From Membranipora membranacea (taxonomy: Eukaryota; Bryozoa; Gymnolaemata; Cheilostomatida; Membraniporidae): DNA of 64,000 nt. Shown piece after piece: positions 12,001-20,785 of this stretch. Under the pieces are notes generated by a model that was not told where the DNA came from, searched no databases, and worked only from the letters and a program-made list of their open reading frames with translations. The stretch's first letter is position 1. Each line of letters starts with the position of its first letter. The DNA is taken from NCBI GenBank assembly GCA_914767715.1, contig OU612073.1, forward strand, positions 13,206,001 through 13,270,000, read 5' to 3'. The position numbers were made by a program, and so were the translations under genes.

Positions 12001-15000
12001 GAGACTCCATATTATTCACTATGTTGATGTGCTTGGTGTTGATCGATCTCATACAAACATCATTGAAGTCAATAAATGCTGGACCTACAAAATAAAAACC
12101 AAAGTGATCATGTACACTAAACATCTAGTGACATCATTTAGGCAACAAATTGTTAGAAATGAGGGAAAATTTAGTCATAAGTCATAACAATACCTCTTTA
12201 TAAAAGGATAATTATTTCTCCTTTGATACTTTGCTTGCACAATCTTTAATCAAACAGTTTAATTTGAATAGGTTAATATTTTAATATAATATAAAATATA
12301 TCAATCTGCTGGTAACATTGCAGGCAGATTTATCAGGCTGAACTATTTATCTAGGCTTCTCTAACTCAACTTTATCAAGATGAGTTAGAGAAGGAACATG
12401 ATCTATGCTGATAGACATACCGATGACAATCTTATGCAGGTCAGATGGAGTGAGATATGCTGAGCATTCTCTTTTCTCCTGGTCAGTTTGAGGTATAGCC
12501 TTCAGACCATCACACACAGGCTTTGTTACGGTACGCTGTTCTAGCTCCTCCAACTGATTTGTGGATGTCAATTTCCAGTTAGAGTTGGGAGGGGTTGGAG
12601 GTCGAGGGTCATCCTTGATATCTGTCATGAGCAGCTTCTTTGGCTTCAGACCGGCGGCCACCTGCAAAGCAAAATAACATTTGAAACTACAGTGTAAGCT
12701 GGTTATTTCAAACTTTATAATTCAAAACTCCTGTTAATTCAGACAAGGAAAATTGGTCCCTTCAGCCAGATCTCAATGCATTCTAATGTCACATAATTCA
12801 AACTCTGCTTTATACGAACAAATTTTTGTGGTCCCCAGAGGTTTGAATTAAGTGAACTGCACTGTATGTATCAAGTCATATAAGCACAAAATGTGCTACA
12901 GGATGCAACAAGTTGCTGTGATGAAGAGAAATAAAATCCATTCAGAGGATCATGAGCTAAGCCTCATTCACAGCTCACCTTCAGATTCACCAGGGGGCAA
13001 AACACATGCCCCGAGTGAGGATCGAACTCACGACCTTCAGATTATGAGACTGACGCGCTGCCTACTGCGCTATCAAGGCACTGAAATTCAAGGGGGAGGG
13101 CCCCAAATTTTGTTTGGGGCCAATTCTTGGGTCTAATTAGCCAGAATTGGGTGTGTTATCGCTATCTTGCACAATTTCAGGCCCCCTTCCCCATAGATTT
13201 CAGGGCCTCGATAGCGCAGTAGGCAGCGCGTCAGTCTCATAATCTGAAGGTCGTGAGTTCGCTCCTCACTCGGGGCAGTAGTTTTGGCGCAAAGACAAAC
13301 AGGCACATCAATAATGAGGAACATTTCAACTTAACCGACTTGAGTGGAAAGAATTGAAAAAAATTGAAAAAATTTGATGCAATAAAGGTTAAACAGACTC
13401 TGGAAACATGAGGATTAGCAGCTTCAGCGGTTTTTAGTCTTCTAATAGAGCGAGGAAGCGTATGAAAGTAGGTCGATTTTTTCCTACCTTGATACCGATA
13501 TTAGTGTCATCATTAAACTGCTTATGCTCCTTGACCCTAACTTTTTCTCTGCGCTCCTCTCGGAGATTATCGATACACTGCTTGTAATGTTTCTTGTGAG
13601 CCTCTATCGCTGCCATCTCCTCATCAGTATATGAATAGTCAGGATCAGCATAGTTATGTCTACCTGTCCGTGTGAATATCGTCCTGACAAAATAAAGAGA
13701 AGCATGTAAGAGAATTCCCTCAAAAGACAAGTGTGGTCTTTGAAATTCCTCTCAAGTTTGCCAGCAGTTCAGAGAATAGAGACGATCAACATGCTTCAGA
13801 TGTCTGTAGGGCTATACCATGATTCAGAACAAAAAGAGAGAGAATTTGTTTTTGTATTTACTTCAATATCCTGTCAGTACTCGTTAGAGCAAATGATGCA
13901 GTGATTAGAAGTGGAAAACAAAACAGCTAGCGCATGCTCTATGGTAATATTTATGAAAAAACAATAGGATAAAATAACATAATTATTGTATAAGCAAGTT
14001 TTTGCTCCCAATACAACTGTTTGAATACAAATCAGTTTGCTTTATTGTTCCTGTGGGGAATCATAGGACATACTTGAACTTCTTTTTTCGGTCAGAAGGT
14101 CGGATGCTGGCATATCTATCATTAGGGAAGGCGATGAGTGACTCTACATCACAGTTATTATCTCCCCTGTCTCTAGTTCCTGTCGGTGCTGATCTATGAC
14201 CTGTGAAAATAGACTTTAGAGAATAAGGAACTACGTAGACAAAGGCAAAACTTTTTTGATTGTATGATAAATTAAACAAGCTGATCATCAGCAAAAGTAG
14301 AATGAGTTCAATGGTACAAATCAGCAGCTGACGAAGCATTTTGCGGGACAGGTAGGATATTAACTTAAAACAGTCTGATAAAATGTTTGCAACTAAGGTC
14401 GCAGTGTTCTGAACTAAAAATAGGTTGAATCAATACTAACTACCCTATTTATGAGAGGAGAAATTTTTTAACAGTAAGCTACAACTCCATCTGACTTTAA
14501 GTTTCCACAGATAGGCATATATTTACATCAGCCCTAGTCTAAGTGCTCAGGCTCCAAGGCGCAGGGAGTTACTTGCGCCAGTAACTCCCTGCGCCTCGGA
14601 GTCTGCGCACTTAGACTACATCAGCCCTAACCCTGTGAGAGACAGTTGAACTAGCTGCTCAGAGTAGTGTTGGATCATACCTGGGAGGAGTTTACGTTTT
14701 TGAGCAGCGGCCAGTGCACCTTTAGGGTTCAAGGTTCTTCCATCCTGAAAGGTCAGCTCACTGTTCAGTCCCACTTCATTGGTGAGTTTAGGTGTGATAC
14801 CTGGACAAACAAAGATGTTATAACTAACATATAAACTTACACATGAGACAAGATGAAGAAGGTAATCTACACTGTACTTTTATGATGAGCTAAACAGAAA
14901 TTCAGTGAACTTGAGGTGCAAAGTAGTGCAGCCCCAGATAGAACATGTTTATTTCAATAGGGTTCATTGACAAAGTGTACAGCATATTCACAGTGCCATA

Positions 15001-18000
15001 GAGACTACACTATTATCATGTATATCACTGAACATTAGAGTCAATTTAGTATGAGCACCTAAAATGTGCCAACCCCTAACTTACTAAATCAACCTCGGGT
15101 TGTCACACCTTATTTCTTCTGATGGTACTCGTGCTAAGTGAATTAATACACTCTCAATCAATCAGAAATATGCATGCAATAGTATATCACGTGGCAGTGT
15201 GCTCTTTTTTGCACCCGTTACCTAGATTGAGTCGAGGTTTTGGTGATACACTTTCCGGGTCACACCGAGCCACAAAGAATACAGGTGTTGAGTTTATTAC
15301 TTCGAGATAAGCTAGGAATGGGTTAGAGTAGTCTGCTACCTCGCCTAGTACATCTATAAACTGGGTCACCTTAAACTGACCTACAAGCATGAGTTAAGAA
15401 AAATAGATTACAACCATTGGTATGAATATATATCAGTGATTACAACATATAAAACATAGAAGAAATAAATATGTTCAAAATATACTGTCTATTGATTTAA
15501 AAGTAAGAAGGGATATTCAAAGTCGACCACGGCAAGTTACTAGGGCTGTCGGGAGAACTTGCCATGTAAATATAATCCCTGATTCTGTAATTAAGAAAAA
15601 TAAGATTCTTAACCAACATACCAATCTGATTAGGCTGGAATGAGAAAATGACATTCTCAGATTTCCCAGGGTTGATCTTTCCTGAGGCAGGGTGGGCCCT
15701 GAAATGAGCGATCCTTCTGAACTGATAATTCACAGGTAGAATATTACAGCTGTTAGTCACCGAGCACAGTGTGTCTACTCTCTCATTGAGTGGACAGTCG
15801 CCGAAGTTAAACTCGCCGATCGGGTTAACGGAGAGAAGAACCGGTAAGGCTGTAGCCATCAATGCTACCTCAGCATGTACATCTGTGTTAAGATAGGTTA
15901 CAATCAGTAAAGACTTTGGGCTTGATTTGTAAGAAACTAAGATGTTGATCAAAATTTGAACTTAGTGCCATTTCCAGGTTTGAGTTTAACCAATCGACGT
16001 GCTAATAAAAAATGTTCCACCCAATTATTGCAAGCGCTTCCATTCTGCCAATTTGCGTTAGATCATCAAAACATACACACAAAAATCATGCAGGGTAATA
16101 AATAACGTTCAAACCATCCATGAATCAATGCGAAGCATTTGAGATGATGAACACCATGCAAAGTGCACATACTTTTAACCGTAAGAATGGGTTTGTGGAA
16201 ACCTGAAATTATAGCACTTAATGCAGTAAATTCTGTCGGAAATGATAGCAATAGAAAAATGAGTGTAAAATGTGTGTGTGGAAAATGATAGGCTGCGAGC
16301 AAGACTTTGTCATATCTTCATCATGACACACCATAACCATAGAGAATTTCTAGTGATAAGAATCATTTAAAGACAGAAATGGTGAACTCGTTTGTGGTTT
16401 CATGCTTTGGGAATTGTCAGCTCATATGTTGTGAGCAAGCAACTCCGAAACACAATGCAGAGGGATAGACAAAGGACAGTATAAATACAGTGTAGTGCTC
16501 ATCACCTAGGATTGCCGGATCAATTCCGACTGATGTCAGTCCTATTTCAAAGTGAGATAAAACCAGTTAATCACTACAAGGCATTTAACACAAAATATTA
16601 TTATATCAAATTTTGCTCCCTTCCAAACAGCGTAAACAGAGCATAATGTTAACAACAGTCACAATGCCACACTTGAGAGCTGTATGCATAACAAAGAGCA
16701 GCAAGTTTATTCATCTGAGAACAGAGTCTCTAAAACAAGTGAGGGCAGTGTGACCAATAATCAATCTACTTCCGTTGTTTGATAACATGACGCCACTGAC
16801 ACCACTCGATCTGGAGAGATAGAACCCAGGCTACTAGATTCAGAGATGTAGTAGTAAGTGATGCACACGTTTTTAATTCTCAACGCAACATATAAAAAAG
16901 CTGCAGGCCAGCAATTCTCAACAACACAAATAATTGACTAGCTGCCTGTTATGAGTAGGTGTCATATCACATCATGTGAGTTATTATTCTTGCTAGCTAC
17001 TGACGAACCTTTGAAGTGTCCAGTGGCTATTGAATGAGCAAATATACATATGCGTGCATTAACATGTACTAGTAGGCTAATCGATGAACCAAATGCACAC
17101 TTTTCCTGGAGGTGTATTCAAGCAATAAAGCACATTCAGTGATGAAAGCTTTATTGAAATCAAAATTTGTAAAGCCCCAGTTCAGACGGTATACCAAAAA
17201 AGTTAGGAGCACAAGTGAGCCTCCTAGCTGTTTTGATCAGGTGCGGTAATGTATGATCATGACCAAGACTCTTTGGTTTGATATTGGCACCCACTACCAC
17301 ACCTGGACTAAACAGCTAAGTCATTCAACCTATGGTCTAATTGATAGCTGTGCTTATCAGCGGCTAACTGCTACATACAACCCAATATGATGTGCACAAA
17401 TTAGTATGGTATGGTATGGTAGGTATGTTATAAATGAATAATAATCTTACCTCCAAGTGGTTTACTGCTCATATTCTCCTTTCTGTTCTGTTCCCTCTCA
17501 GCTAACGCCTCTTTGGCTCCGACCACCAGAAATCTTATAAATATGGCAAAGTCCTGGCGAGGAGGAGGCTTCACAGAACAGGCGAATCCCTGCTTACTCG
17601 GAGTCCACCTAGGGTGACAGAAATTGAAGGTATTTCTAACACTGGTCAATAATATTCGAAAATCTGCTGGGTCCCGTACAATAATTAGCCACTCATAGGA
17701 AAAGCAATCCTTTCCGTTTTGTTATATGTCATATATACAACAATCAGTAAGCTAAGCTAGGATAACTGCTATCTGAAAATGACTGCATCTAGATCTTGTA
17801 TTTCCATTTTGAAAACACAGAAATTTACTTTTTTCATGGTGCATCAATGGTATTGGAGTTGTCTTACCTTGGGGAGAATCTGAAGCACACCATCATTCTA
17901 TCATAAGGATTAAGGACTCCTTCATTAGGAACTACGCTGACCAATGAGTTCATCTCATTCAGCTGGCCTGGGTTCTTTGGCTGCATTTTCTGAGCAAGGG

Positions 18001-20785
18001 TTGCGGCGGTGCTCATTGTCAGGTCAACGCCCAACTCCTGACCCACAGCATTCTCATCAAGAACACAGACAAAGTTGACAGGTTCTGGCGAGTTGTTATA
18101 TAGGTACCTGCGCGAGATGGTGAAGAGGTGTGCTTAACAAGAAATAAGCACATTACATTGTGAGAAGAGGCCAACTGTCTCAAGTTAACAATAATAATCA
18201 AATTATTGCTTTGCAAATCCCTTATTCAATAGTTGCAATTAGATTATCAGAAAAGGGAGTAAGGTTATTTACATCAATTGAAATATGATCACAATTCAAT
18301 TCTGGCTTAATACTGTCTGTAGCCCAGCCCAGCCCAGAGAGTGCTGCACCATCTCCTTTAGACAATCGAACCATTGATTGTGGTTGTTCCTGAAACAGTC
18401 GGGTTGCATTAAAAGCAATCCCTCTATTATATTAGGAGTTAAAACTTTGACTGATGGTAGCTAGCGAAGACTTACGCCCACTCTGTCCTGTCTGTTCCGT
18501 AGTAAGTAGCTCCGAATCTGAGACATTCAATCTTCCTCTGATCTTGGTCCAGTAACTCCAGTGTTCTCTCAACTACACAGCCTTTTATAGGAAGTTTTGT
18601 GATTGGTTGACCTTGTAACTCAACTCTGGAAAAAGGGGATGTGATTAGGAGCGTATGTTGATGAGGAATCCTATCGTAAGAATGTCAGGCAAGGTTTTTC
18701 ATGGTTCAGCAGAAAGAGATTTACAGAAATTTGTTTACAGCACAGTTGAAAAAGATCTGTCTATCCAACTCATTTCAGATTGAGCAAAGCAATTGTGATG
18801 TCTGACAGACAAGAAGTATAGTAGTAGAGCTGCAATGAGAACTTTTCTTCATTAAGTACGGGGTGTCTTGCTACTGAAGTATGAGTCAACTTAGAAGTAA
18901 CTTACTGAGCCTCCTCGTAGAATGAGCCGGGTACTCTAGTCACATACTCCACTCTGATAGGCTGCTCAGAATGAGCAGGGACAGATCCTGAGCTCGGGAT
19001 GATCGATACAGGCTCATCTCCTGTGTAACTGATCTTAAAGTTACCTGTCAAATGATCAACGTGGTATATTGTGACTACTTTGGAGGATCATTATCCAGGG
19101 GATTATAGCAAGGTGTACCTGAGTATCTTACTATGAATAGATAGATAAGCTTCAGGGTCAATTATTCAGGCTTACTGAGGATTAGTGTCAACTGAAGACA
19201 GAAGTGTGGCATGAGCCTATGTTACTAATTGTGATATAGAATGAGTTACTGGCCGTACTATGAAACCTGTGTGCCATGTGTGGATGTATTCTGCAGTGTG
19301 GTTCAGTTATGTAACACACCAATGGTCCCCAGTATGCATCAACATCTACCTAATAGCTTGAGATTACTCATTGTTGTGGTTTAGATGGAGGATGTTTGAC
19401 AAATTGTGATTGTTGGAGCGATTTGCAAGTCACTATGGGAGTGAACCAAAAATTTGCAGTCAACATTGCCTCCAGTTTCTACTCTTTCTTTTCCCTTCAG
19501 TAAATCTTGTCAAAGTCAATGCATATAGTGGAAATACTTAGAATATTATTTGGTAATTCATGGTGTAGGGACAAAATTTTAGAGGTAGTTCGAACAAAAT
19601 TGTTTAGTACCCACCAGCTTTTGCTCCTTTATTGCACAGCATGATCTCCTTTTGTATTGTTTTGGCAGCAAGCACCACATTGCCAAAATCAGCAGGTGTC
19701 TCCAGTACAAAGTTTGGCCTTGCAGGCTCTCTGAAAACACAAAATACACAACTTATTGACAGCGGAAGGAGCGCTGTAAATTCAAAATATTACTGTTCAC
19801 CCCATTCACTTAGAAATATGCATTCATTCAGGCCAACAATCAATCACTCGATAGTTTGGATTACACAACCTGAAAGGTCAAATTAAAATTACAACTCATC
19901 ATCATCATCATGCTACTGATTTGTATATTATTGATACTATGGCTTACCCATGAAGGGGCACTTCAATGACATCACCGTCCACAGTTACCACAACTCTATC
20001 CTTAGCATCTACTGCTTCAGCTGTCTCATACTCAATAACAGCAGACACTTCTAATCCTGGAGCTACCGGTGCCTCAAGATTCTTAACTTTCAAACGGAAT
20101 TTCTACAGACAGAAGTTATATATTTTTATTCAGAGATGTAGGAGTACAAAATGCTAGGTAAGAATGCACACAACACATCAACAGAATGAGAGAGGTCTAA
20201 AAAGGGTATGTTAAAATGACTCGGAGATCGTCCCCTTACAGCTATTAATGTTGGTGTGAATATTGCTATAACTAAAATATACAGATTCATTGCCGTTTGA
20301 TAGAATAAACAAAATACCTATCTGTGTTTGTCATCAAAAAGTGATGCCAAATTGTCTATAGCAACAAAATTGCTGGACCATAGTTCACCACTTACTACAA
20401 CAATCACTCAGCTAGCTCAGACTTAGGCTTATTTTGAGGTGAGGTAATATTTCAAAGGCTTATATGTGAGGGAAGAAAGAATGTCAGACACAAGTTTTAG
20501 GACTGGGTGTTCCAATTAACATGTTATAGCCTTTTGCTCTTCATGCTTTTATATTCAAACGTCAACGTTCTATGATAACTACGGCCACACTTCTCTGTTC
20601 TACATATAACACAGTGGTATTTCACTGAGGCTTACCTTGGTCTGTGGTGCGTAGTATCGAATACTCTTGCTGATTGTGCTGATGTTTTTGACTGTGATAT
20701 TCACTGTATAAACAGTATTGATTTGTGTGTCCAAGAAATTGATCTTATTAGGGGTAATTCTCACACCAGAGACATCACCCTTCAT
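2867..20785 (-). CDS. CFAP47: CFAP47-like axonemal protein, 5' 27 exons (partial)
   Basis: Seen: 27 exons, all with AG/GT boundaries and all phase-compatible, give 4603 nt or 1534 codons plus one base with no internal stop. The product is a chain of beta-sandwich ASH/MSP-like repeats, with hallmark strings such as GVRITPNKINFLDTQ (res 7-21), YNNSPEPVNFVCVLDENAVG (res 240-260), PPRQDFAIFIRF (res 334-345) and LTNPLNYPADFTWYP (about res 875-890). Family knowledge: domain order and these strings fit CFAP47, a central-apparatus protein of motile cilia and sperm flagella that carries a calponin-homology domain further downstream. That domain and the stop codon are not in the window; the last exon found ends phase 1 at 2867, so the gene probably runs off the left edge. 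Start chosen at 20785 because no upstream in-phase exon was found. Alternative: another ASH-repeat ciliary protein (HYDIN, CFAP74, CFAP65), less likely. Confidence 0.82.
3563..3872. mobile_element. Possible inverted-repeat element in intron
   Basis: CTGCAGATTTTTCC near the left end is matched in inverted orientation by GGAAAAATCTGCAT near the right end, with partial pairing continuing outward. A non-autonomous DNA element is plausible. No target-site duplication was confirmed. Confidence 0.35.
4399..4564 (-). CDS. CFAP47: CFAP47 exon 26
   Basis: 166 nt, acceptor TTTTGTAG, donor GTGGGT, phase 0 out. Encodes FESDRPLSFQEPIVFEDSLG, NKYPLKITATADNSLL and MDHQIVCEE. Plus-strand ORFs across 4142-4393 are intron shadows. 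Confidence 0.8.
4824..4985 (-). CDS. CFAP47: CFAP47 exon 25
   Basis: 162 nt, acceptor ATTGACAG, donor GTTAGT, leaves phase 2. Encodes AAELRLSLPEVECEDGSLIS and the strand QKVTITLKIK. Confidence 0.78.
5500..5698 (-). CDS. CFAP47: CFAP47 exon 24
   Basis: 199 nt, acceptor TTGTTGCAG, donor GTGATA (weak), leaves phase 2. Encodes IYRAKVPVIIDGDVANPFLF, ALTGELERPMVTFEPN and SSAKFTLSLAGYR. Confidence 0.82.
6007..6205 (-). CDS. CFAP47: CFAP47 exon 23
   Basis: 199 nt, acceptor TTTTACAG, donor GTAGTT, leaves phase 1. Encodes KTMFANVSDRVLEWSLDLDS, GHFRFVRESGAPFI and KLDPGETFQLGIFFCPG. Confidence 0.83.
6730..6957. repeat. Intronic direct duplication
   Basis: Two imperfect copies of about 110-130 bp, both with GTTAGCAAACCAGG near the start and CCAAACTCTCTAGTT near the end. 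In the intron between CFAP47 exons 23 and 22. Confidence 0.6.
7036..7323 (-). CDS. CFAP47: CFAP47 exon 22 (with Pro/Thr insert)
   Basis: 288 nt, acceptor ATGTTTAG, donor GTAAGC, phase 0 both ends. Encodes VAAYDFVLPVSINSVG, an inserted PTPTQTPVPPTPAP segment, then RKRVICTALRQPLQISSTSI and DFTLTSDYYDIAA. The Pro/Thr insert is probably a flexible loop. Confidence 0.82.
7670..7918 (-). CDS. CFAP47: CFAP47 exon 21
   Basis: 249 nt, acceptor TTTTGGCAG, donor GTGAGT, phase 0 both ends. Encodes TNFNLGGVHCNSKKRQEFRL, RYKDFGLEFPSIMTPEDLTY and GEEQTTGYLVFTPTE. Confidence 0.84.
8777..8986 (-). CDS. CFAP47: CFAP47 exon 20
   Basis: 210 nt, acceptor CTCTGTAG, donor GTAAGT, phase 0 both ends. Encodes VLDPVPFQGLVVTPVQGIVP and RGWKTLELRVGGSVEPPCV. 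Confidence 0.84.
9306..9378 (-). tRNA. tRNA-Met-derived copy 4, anticodon changed to CAA
   Basis: Met body, but the anticodon loop reads CTCAAAA, so CAT has become CAA (Leu codon reader). The acceptor has a T-T mismatch at pair 4 (3' strand TCGTGGC), and the variable region reads GGCC. Probably a pseudogene; a functional chimera is not excluded. It lies in the intron between CFAP47 exons 20 and 19, head-to-head with copy 5. Confidence 0.7.
9561..9633 (+). tRNA. tRNA-Met (CAT) copy 5, D-stem mutated
   Basis: Anticodon CAT, acceptor and T-arm intact, but the D-stem is GCAC against GCGC (an A-C mismatch) and the variable region reads GGTTG. TTTT follows. It is the inverted partner of copy 4, 182 bp away. 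Confidence 0.75.
9688..9852 (-). CDS. CFAP47: CFAP47 exon 19
   Basis: 165 nt, acceptor TACTGCAG, donor GTTAGT, phase 0 both ends. Encodes FGATNVQFIERRVMFGVVPL and NESSNHAYFQ. A head-to-head tRNA-Met pair lies in the following intron. Confidence 0.82.
10461..10549 (-). CDS. CFAP47: CFAP47 exon 18
   Basis: 89 nt, acceptor TTTCCAG, donor GTATGT, phase 0 out. Encodes TVEAHQQLDCEVVFHPSYLA and PDEGKFSLK, the closing strands of the repeat begun in exon 17. Confidence 0.82.
11037..11281 (-). CDS. CFAP47: CFAP47 exon 17
   Basis: 245 nt, acceptor ATTTCAG, donor GTATGT, leaves phase 1. Encodes SINSFYKNHLTVMANVVPP, SIITLTNPLNYPADFTWYP and GERGTAFSIRPASG, a very recognisable repeat of the family. Confidence 0.87.
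11560..11672 (-). CDS. CFAP47: CFAP47 exon 16
   Basis: 113 nt, acceptor GATTGTAG, donor GTATTA, leaves phase 2. Encodes IDCRELRQTSPLSQVIPPMS and AAVPVIFESATKGKFQ. Confidence 0.8.
11981..12084 (-). CDS. CFAP47: CFAP47 exon 15
   Basis: 104 nt, acceptor TTTTGTAG, donor GTGAGT, phase 0 out. Encodes PAFIDFNDVCMRSINTKHI and NNMESHIHVQVT, the opening of another ASH repeat. Confidence 0.8.
12421..12661 (-). CDS. CFAP47: CFAP47 exon 14
   Basis: 241 nt, acceptor GCTTTGCAG, donor GTATGT, leaves phase 1. Encodes VAAGLKPKKLLMTDIKDDP, a Pro-rich turn (PRPPTPPNSNW) and REC SAYLTPSDLHKIVIG. Confidence 0.83.
12690..12864. mobile_element. MITE, mariner/pogo-like (175 bp, TA flanks)
   Basis: Bounded by TA on both sides. 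Ends are CAGTGTAAG and, inverted, CAGTGCAGTT. The interior has sub-terminal inverted repeats around ATTCAAA. The TA target duplication and CAGTG termini are typical of non-autonomous Tc1/mariner-pogo relatives. Confidence 0.65.
13007..13079 (-). tRNA. elongator tRNA-Met (CAT), copy 6
   Basis: Only one visible change (acceptor GCCTTGA, tolerated as U-G). Anticodon CAT. GTGTTTTG follows as a terminator context. In the intron between CFAP47 exons 14 and 13, head-to-head with copy 7. Confidence 0.82.
13205..13277 (+). tRNA. tRNA-Met (CAT) copy 7, T-loop mutated
   Basis: Acceptor, D-arm and anticodon arm intact. The T-loop is TTCGCTC instead of TTCGATC, which damages the invariant A of the B-box, so transcription and folding may be reduced. 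Inverted partner of copy 6, 125 bp apart. Confidence 0.75.
13488..13683 (-). CDS. CFAP47: CFAP47 exon 13 (charged helical linker)
   Basis: 196 nt, acceptor TTTGTCAG, donor GTAGGA, phase 0 out. Encodes RHNYADPDYSYTDEEMAAIE and a strongly charged stretch with EERREKVRVKEHKQF, probably helical, between ASH repeats. Confidence 0.83.
14074..14200 (-). CDS. CFAP47: CFAP47 exon 12
   Basis: 127 nt, acceptor TTCACAG, donor GTATGT, leaves phase 2. Encodes CDVESLIAFPNDRYASIRPS followed by DRKKKFK. An ORF on the opposite strand here is a shadow. Confidence 0.8.
14535..14618. mobile_element. 84-bp hairpin MITE with 9-bp target duplication
   Basis: Nearly full-length inverted repeat (TAGTCTAAGTGC ... GCACTTAGACTA with a core TGCGCC loop). 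It is flanked directly by CATCAGCCC at 14526-14534 and 14619-14627. In the intron between CFAP47 exons 12 and 11. Confidence 0.75.
14681..14800 (-). CDS. CFAP47: CFAP47 exon 11
   Basis: 120 nt, acceptor TGTCCAG, donor GTATGA, leaves phase 1. Encodes GITPKLTNEVGLNS and GALAAAQKRKLLPG, a charged linker. Confidence 0.8.
15222..15380 (-). CDS. CFAP47: CFAP47 exon 10
   Basis: 159 nt, acceptor GCTTGTAG, donor GTAACG, leaves phase 1. Encodes QFKVTQFIDVLGEVADY and EVINSTPVFFVARCDPES. Confidence 0.83.
15622..15882 (-). CDS. CFAP47: CFAP47 exon 9
   Basis: 261 nt, acceptor AACACAG, donor GTATGT, leaves phase 1. Encodes VALMATALPVLLSVNPIGEF, FNFGDCPLNERVDTLCSVTN and a KINPGKSENVIFSFQPNQIG strand, a complete ASH/MSP repeat. 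Confidence 0.88.
16506..16541 (-). CDS. CFAP47: CFAP47 candidate 36-nt microexon
   Basis: 36 nt between a GAAATAG acceptor and a GTGATG donor, phase 1 in and phase 1 out. It adds GLTSVGIDPAIL between exons 7 and 9. Because it is symmetric, skipping it also keeps frame, so it may be constitutive, alternative or spurious. Predicted from splice sites and open frame only. Confidence 0.5.
17451..17608 (-). CDS. CFAP47: CFAP47 exon 7
   Basis: 158 nt, acceptor ACCCTAG, donor GTAAGA, leaves phase 1. Encodes RWTPSKQGFACSVKPPPRQD and FAIFIRFLVVGAKEAL, followed by a charged QNRKEN segment. Confidence 0.85.
17868..18107 (-). CDS. CFAP47: CFAP47 exon 6
   Basis: 240 nt, acceptor GCGCAG, donor GTAAGA, leaves phase 2. 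Encodes YLYNNSPEPVNFVCVLDENA, a linker rich in Gln and Asn, and GVLNPYDRMMVCFRFSP. This is one of the most family-diagnostic exons. Confidence 0.85.
18476..18625 (-). CDS. CFAP47: CFAP47 exon 5
   Basis: 150 nt, acceptor TTTTCCAG, donor GTAAGT, leaves phase 2. Encodes VELQGQPITKLPIKGCVVER and IECLRFGATYYGTDRTEW, the opening of the next repeat. Confidence 0.82.
18906..19044 (-). CDS. CFAP47: CFAP47 exon 4
   Basis: 139 nt, acceptor TTTGACAG, donor GTAAGT, leaves phase 2. Encodes NFKISYTGDEPVSIIPSSG and a VEYVTRVPGSF strand. Confidence 0.82.
19615..19730 (-). CDS. CFAP47: CFAP47 exon 3
   Basis: 116 nt, acceptor TTTTCAG, donor GTGGGT, leaves phase 1. Encodes FVLETPADFGNVVLAAKTIQ, the typical DFG opening of an ASH/MSP repeat. 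Confidence 0.82.
19948..20102 (-). CDS. CFAP47: CFAP47 exon 2
   Basis: 155 nt, enters phase 0 after CTGTCTGTAG, leaves phase 2 at GTAAGC. Encodes KFRLKVKNLEAPVAPGLEV and VTVDGDVIEVPLHG, the rest of the first beta domain. Confidence 0.8.
20636..20785 (-). CDS. CFAP47: CFAP47 exon 1 (candidate start exon)
   Basis: 150 nt, 50 codons, beginning ATG AAG GGT and ending phase 0 at a GTAAGC donor. It encodes MKGDVSGVRITPNK and the start of the first ASH-like domain. A preceding in-frame ATG exon was not seen, so the start codon is inferred. A GAAAG just upstream could be an acceptor if more 5' exons exist. Confidence 0.72.

Larger units (their letters stand above)
12950..13330. repeat. Inverted tRNA-Met dimer repeat, unit 2
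   Basis: Copies 6 and 7 with the same outer flanks as unit 1 and a 125-bp palindromic spacer (GGGCCCC-rich ends). Confidence 0.7.

Noticed and set aside
12852-13136. Plus-strand ORF starting MNCTVCIKSYKHKMCYRMQQ
   Set aside because: Runs from MITE end into antisense tRNA-Met; composite of repeats.
1977-13324. Short ORFs containing APSEDRTHDLQIMRLTR
   Set aside because: Translation of the antisense strand of tRNA-Met copies; a known kind of false protein.
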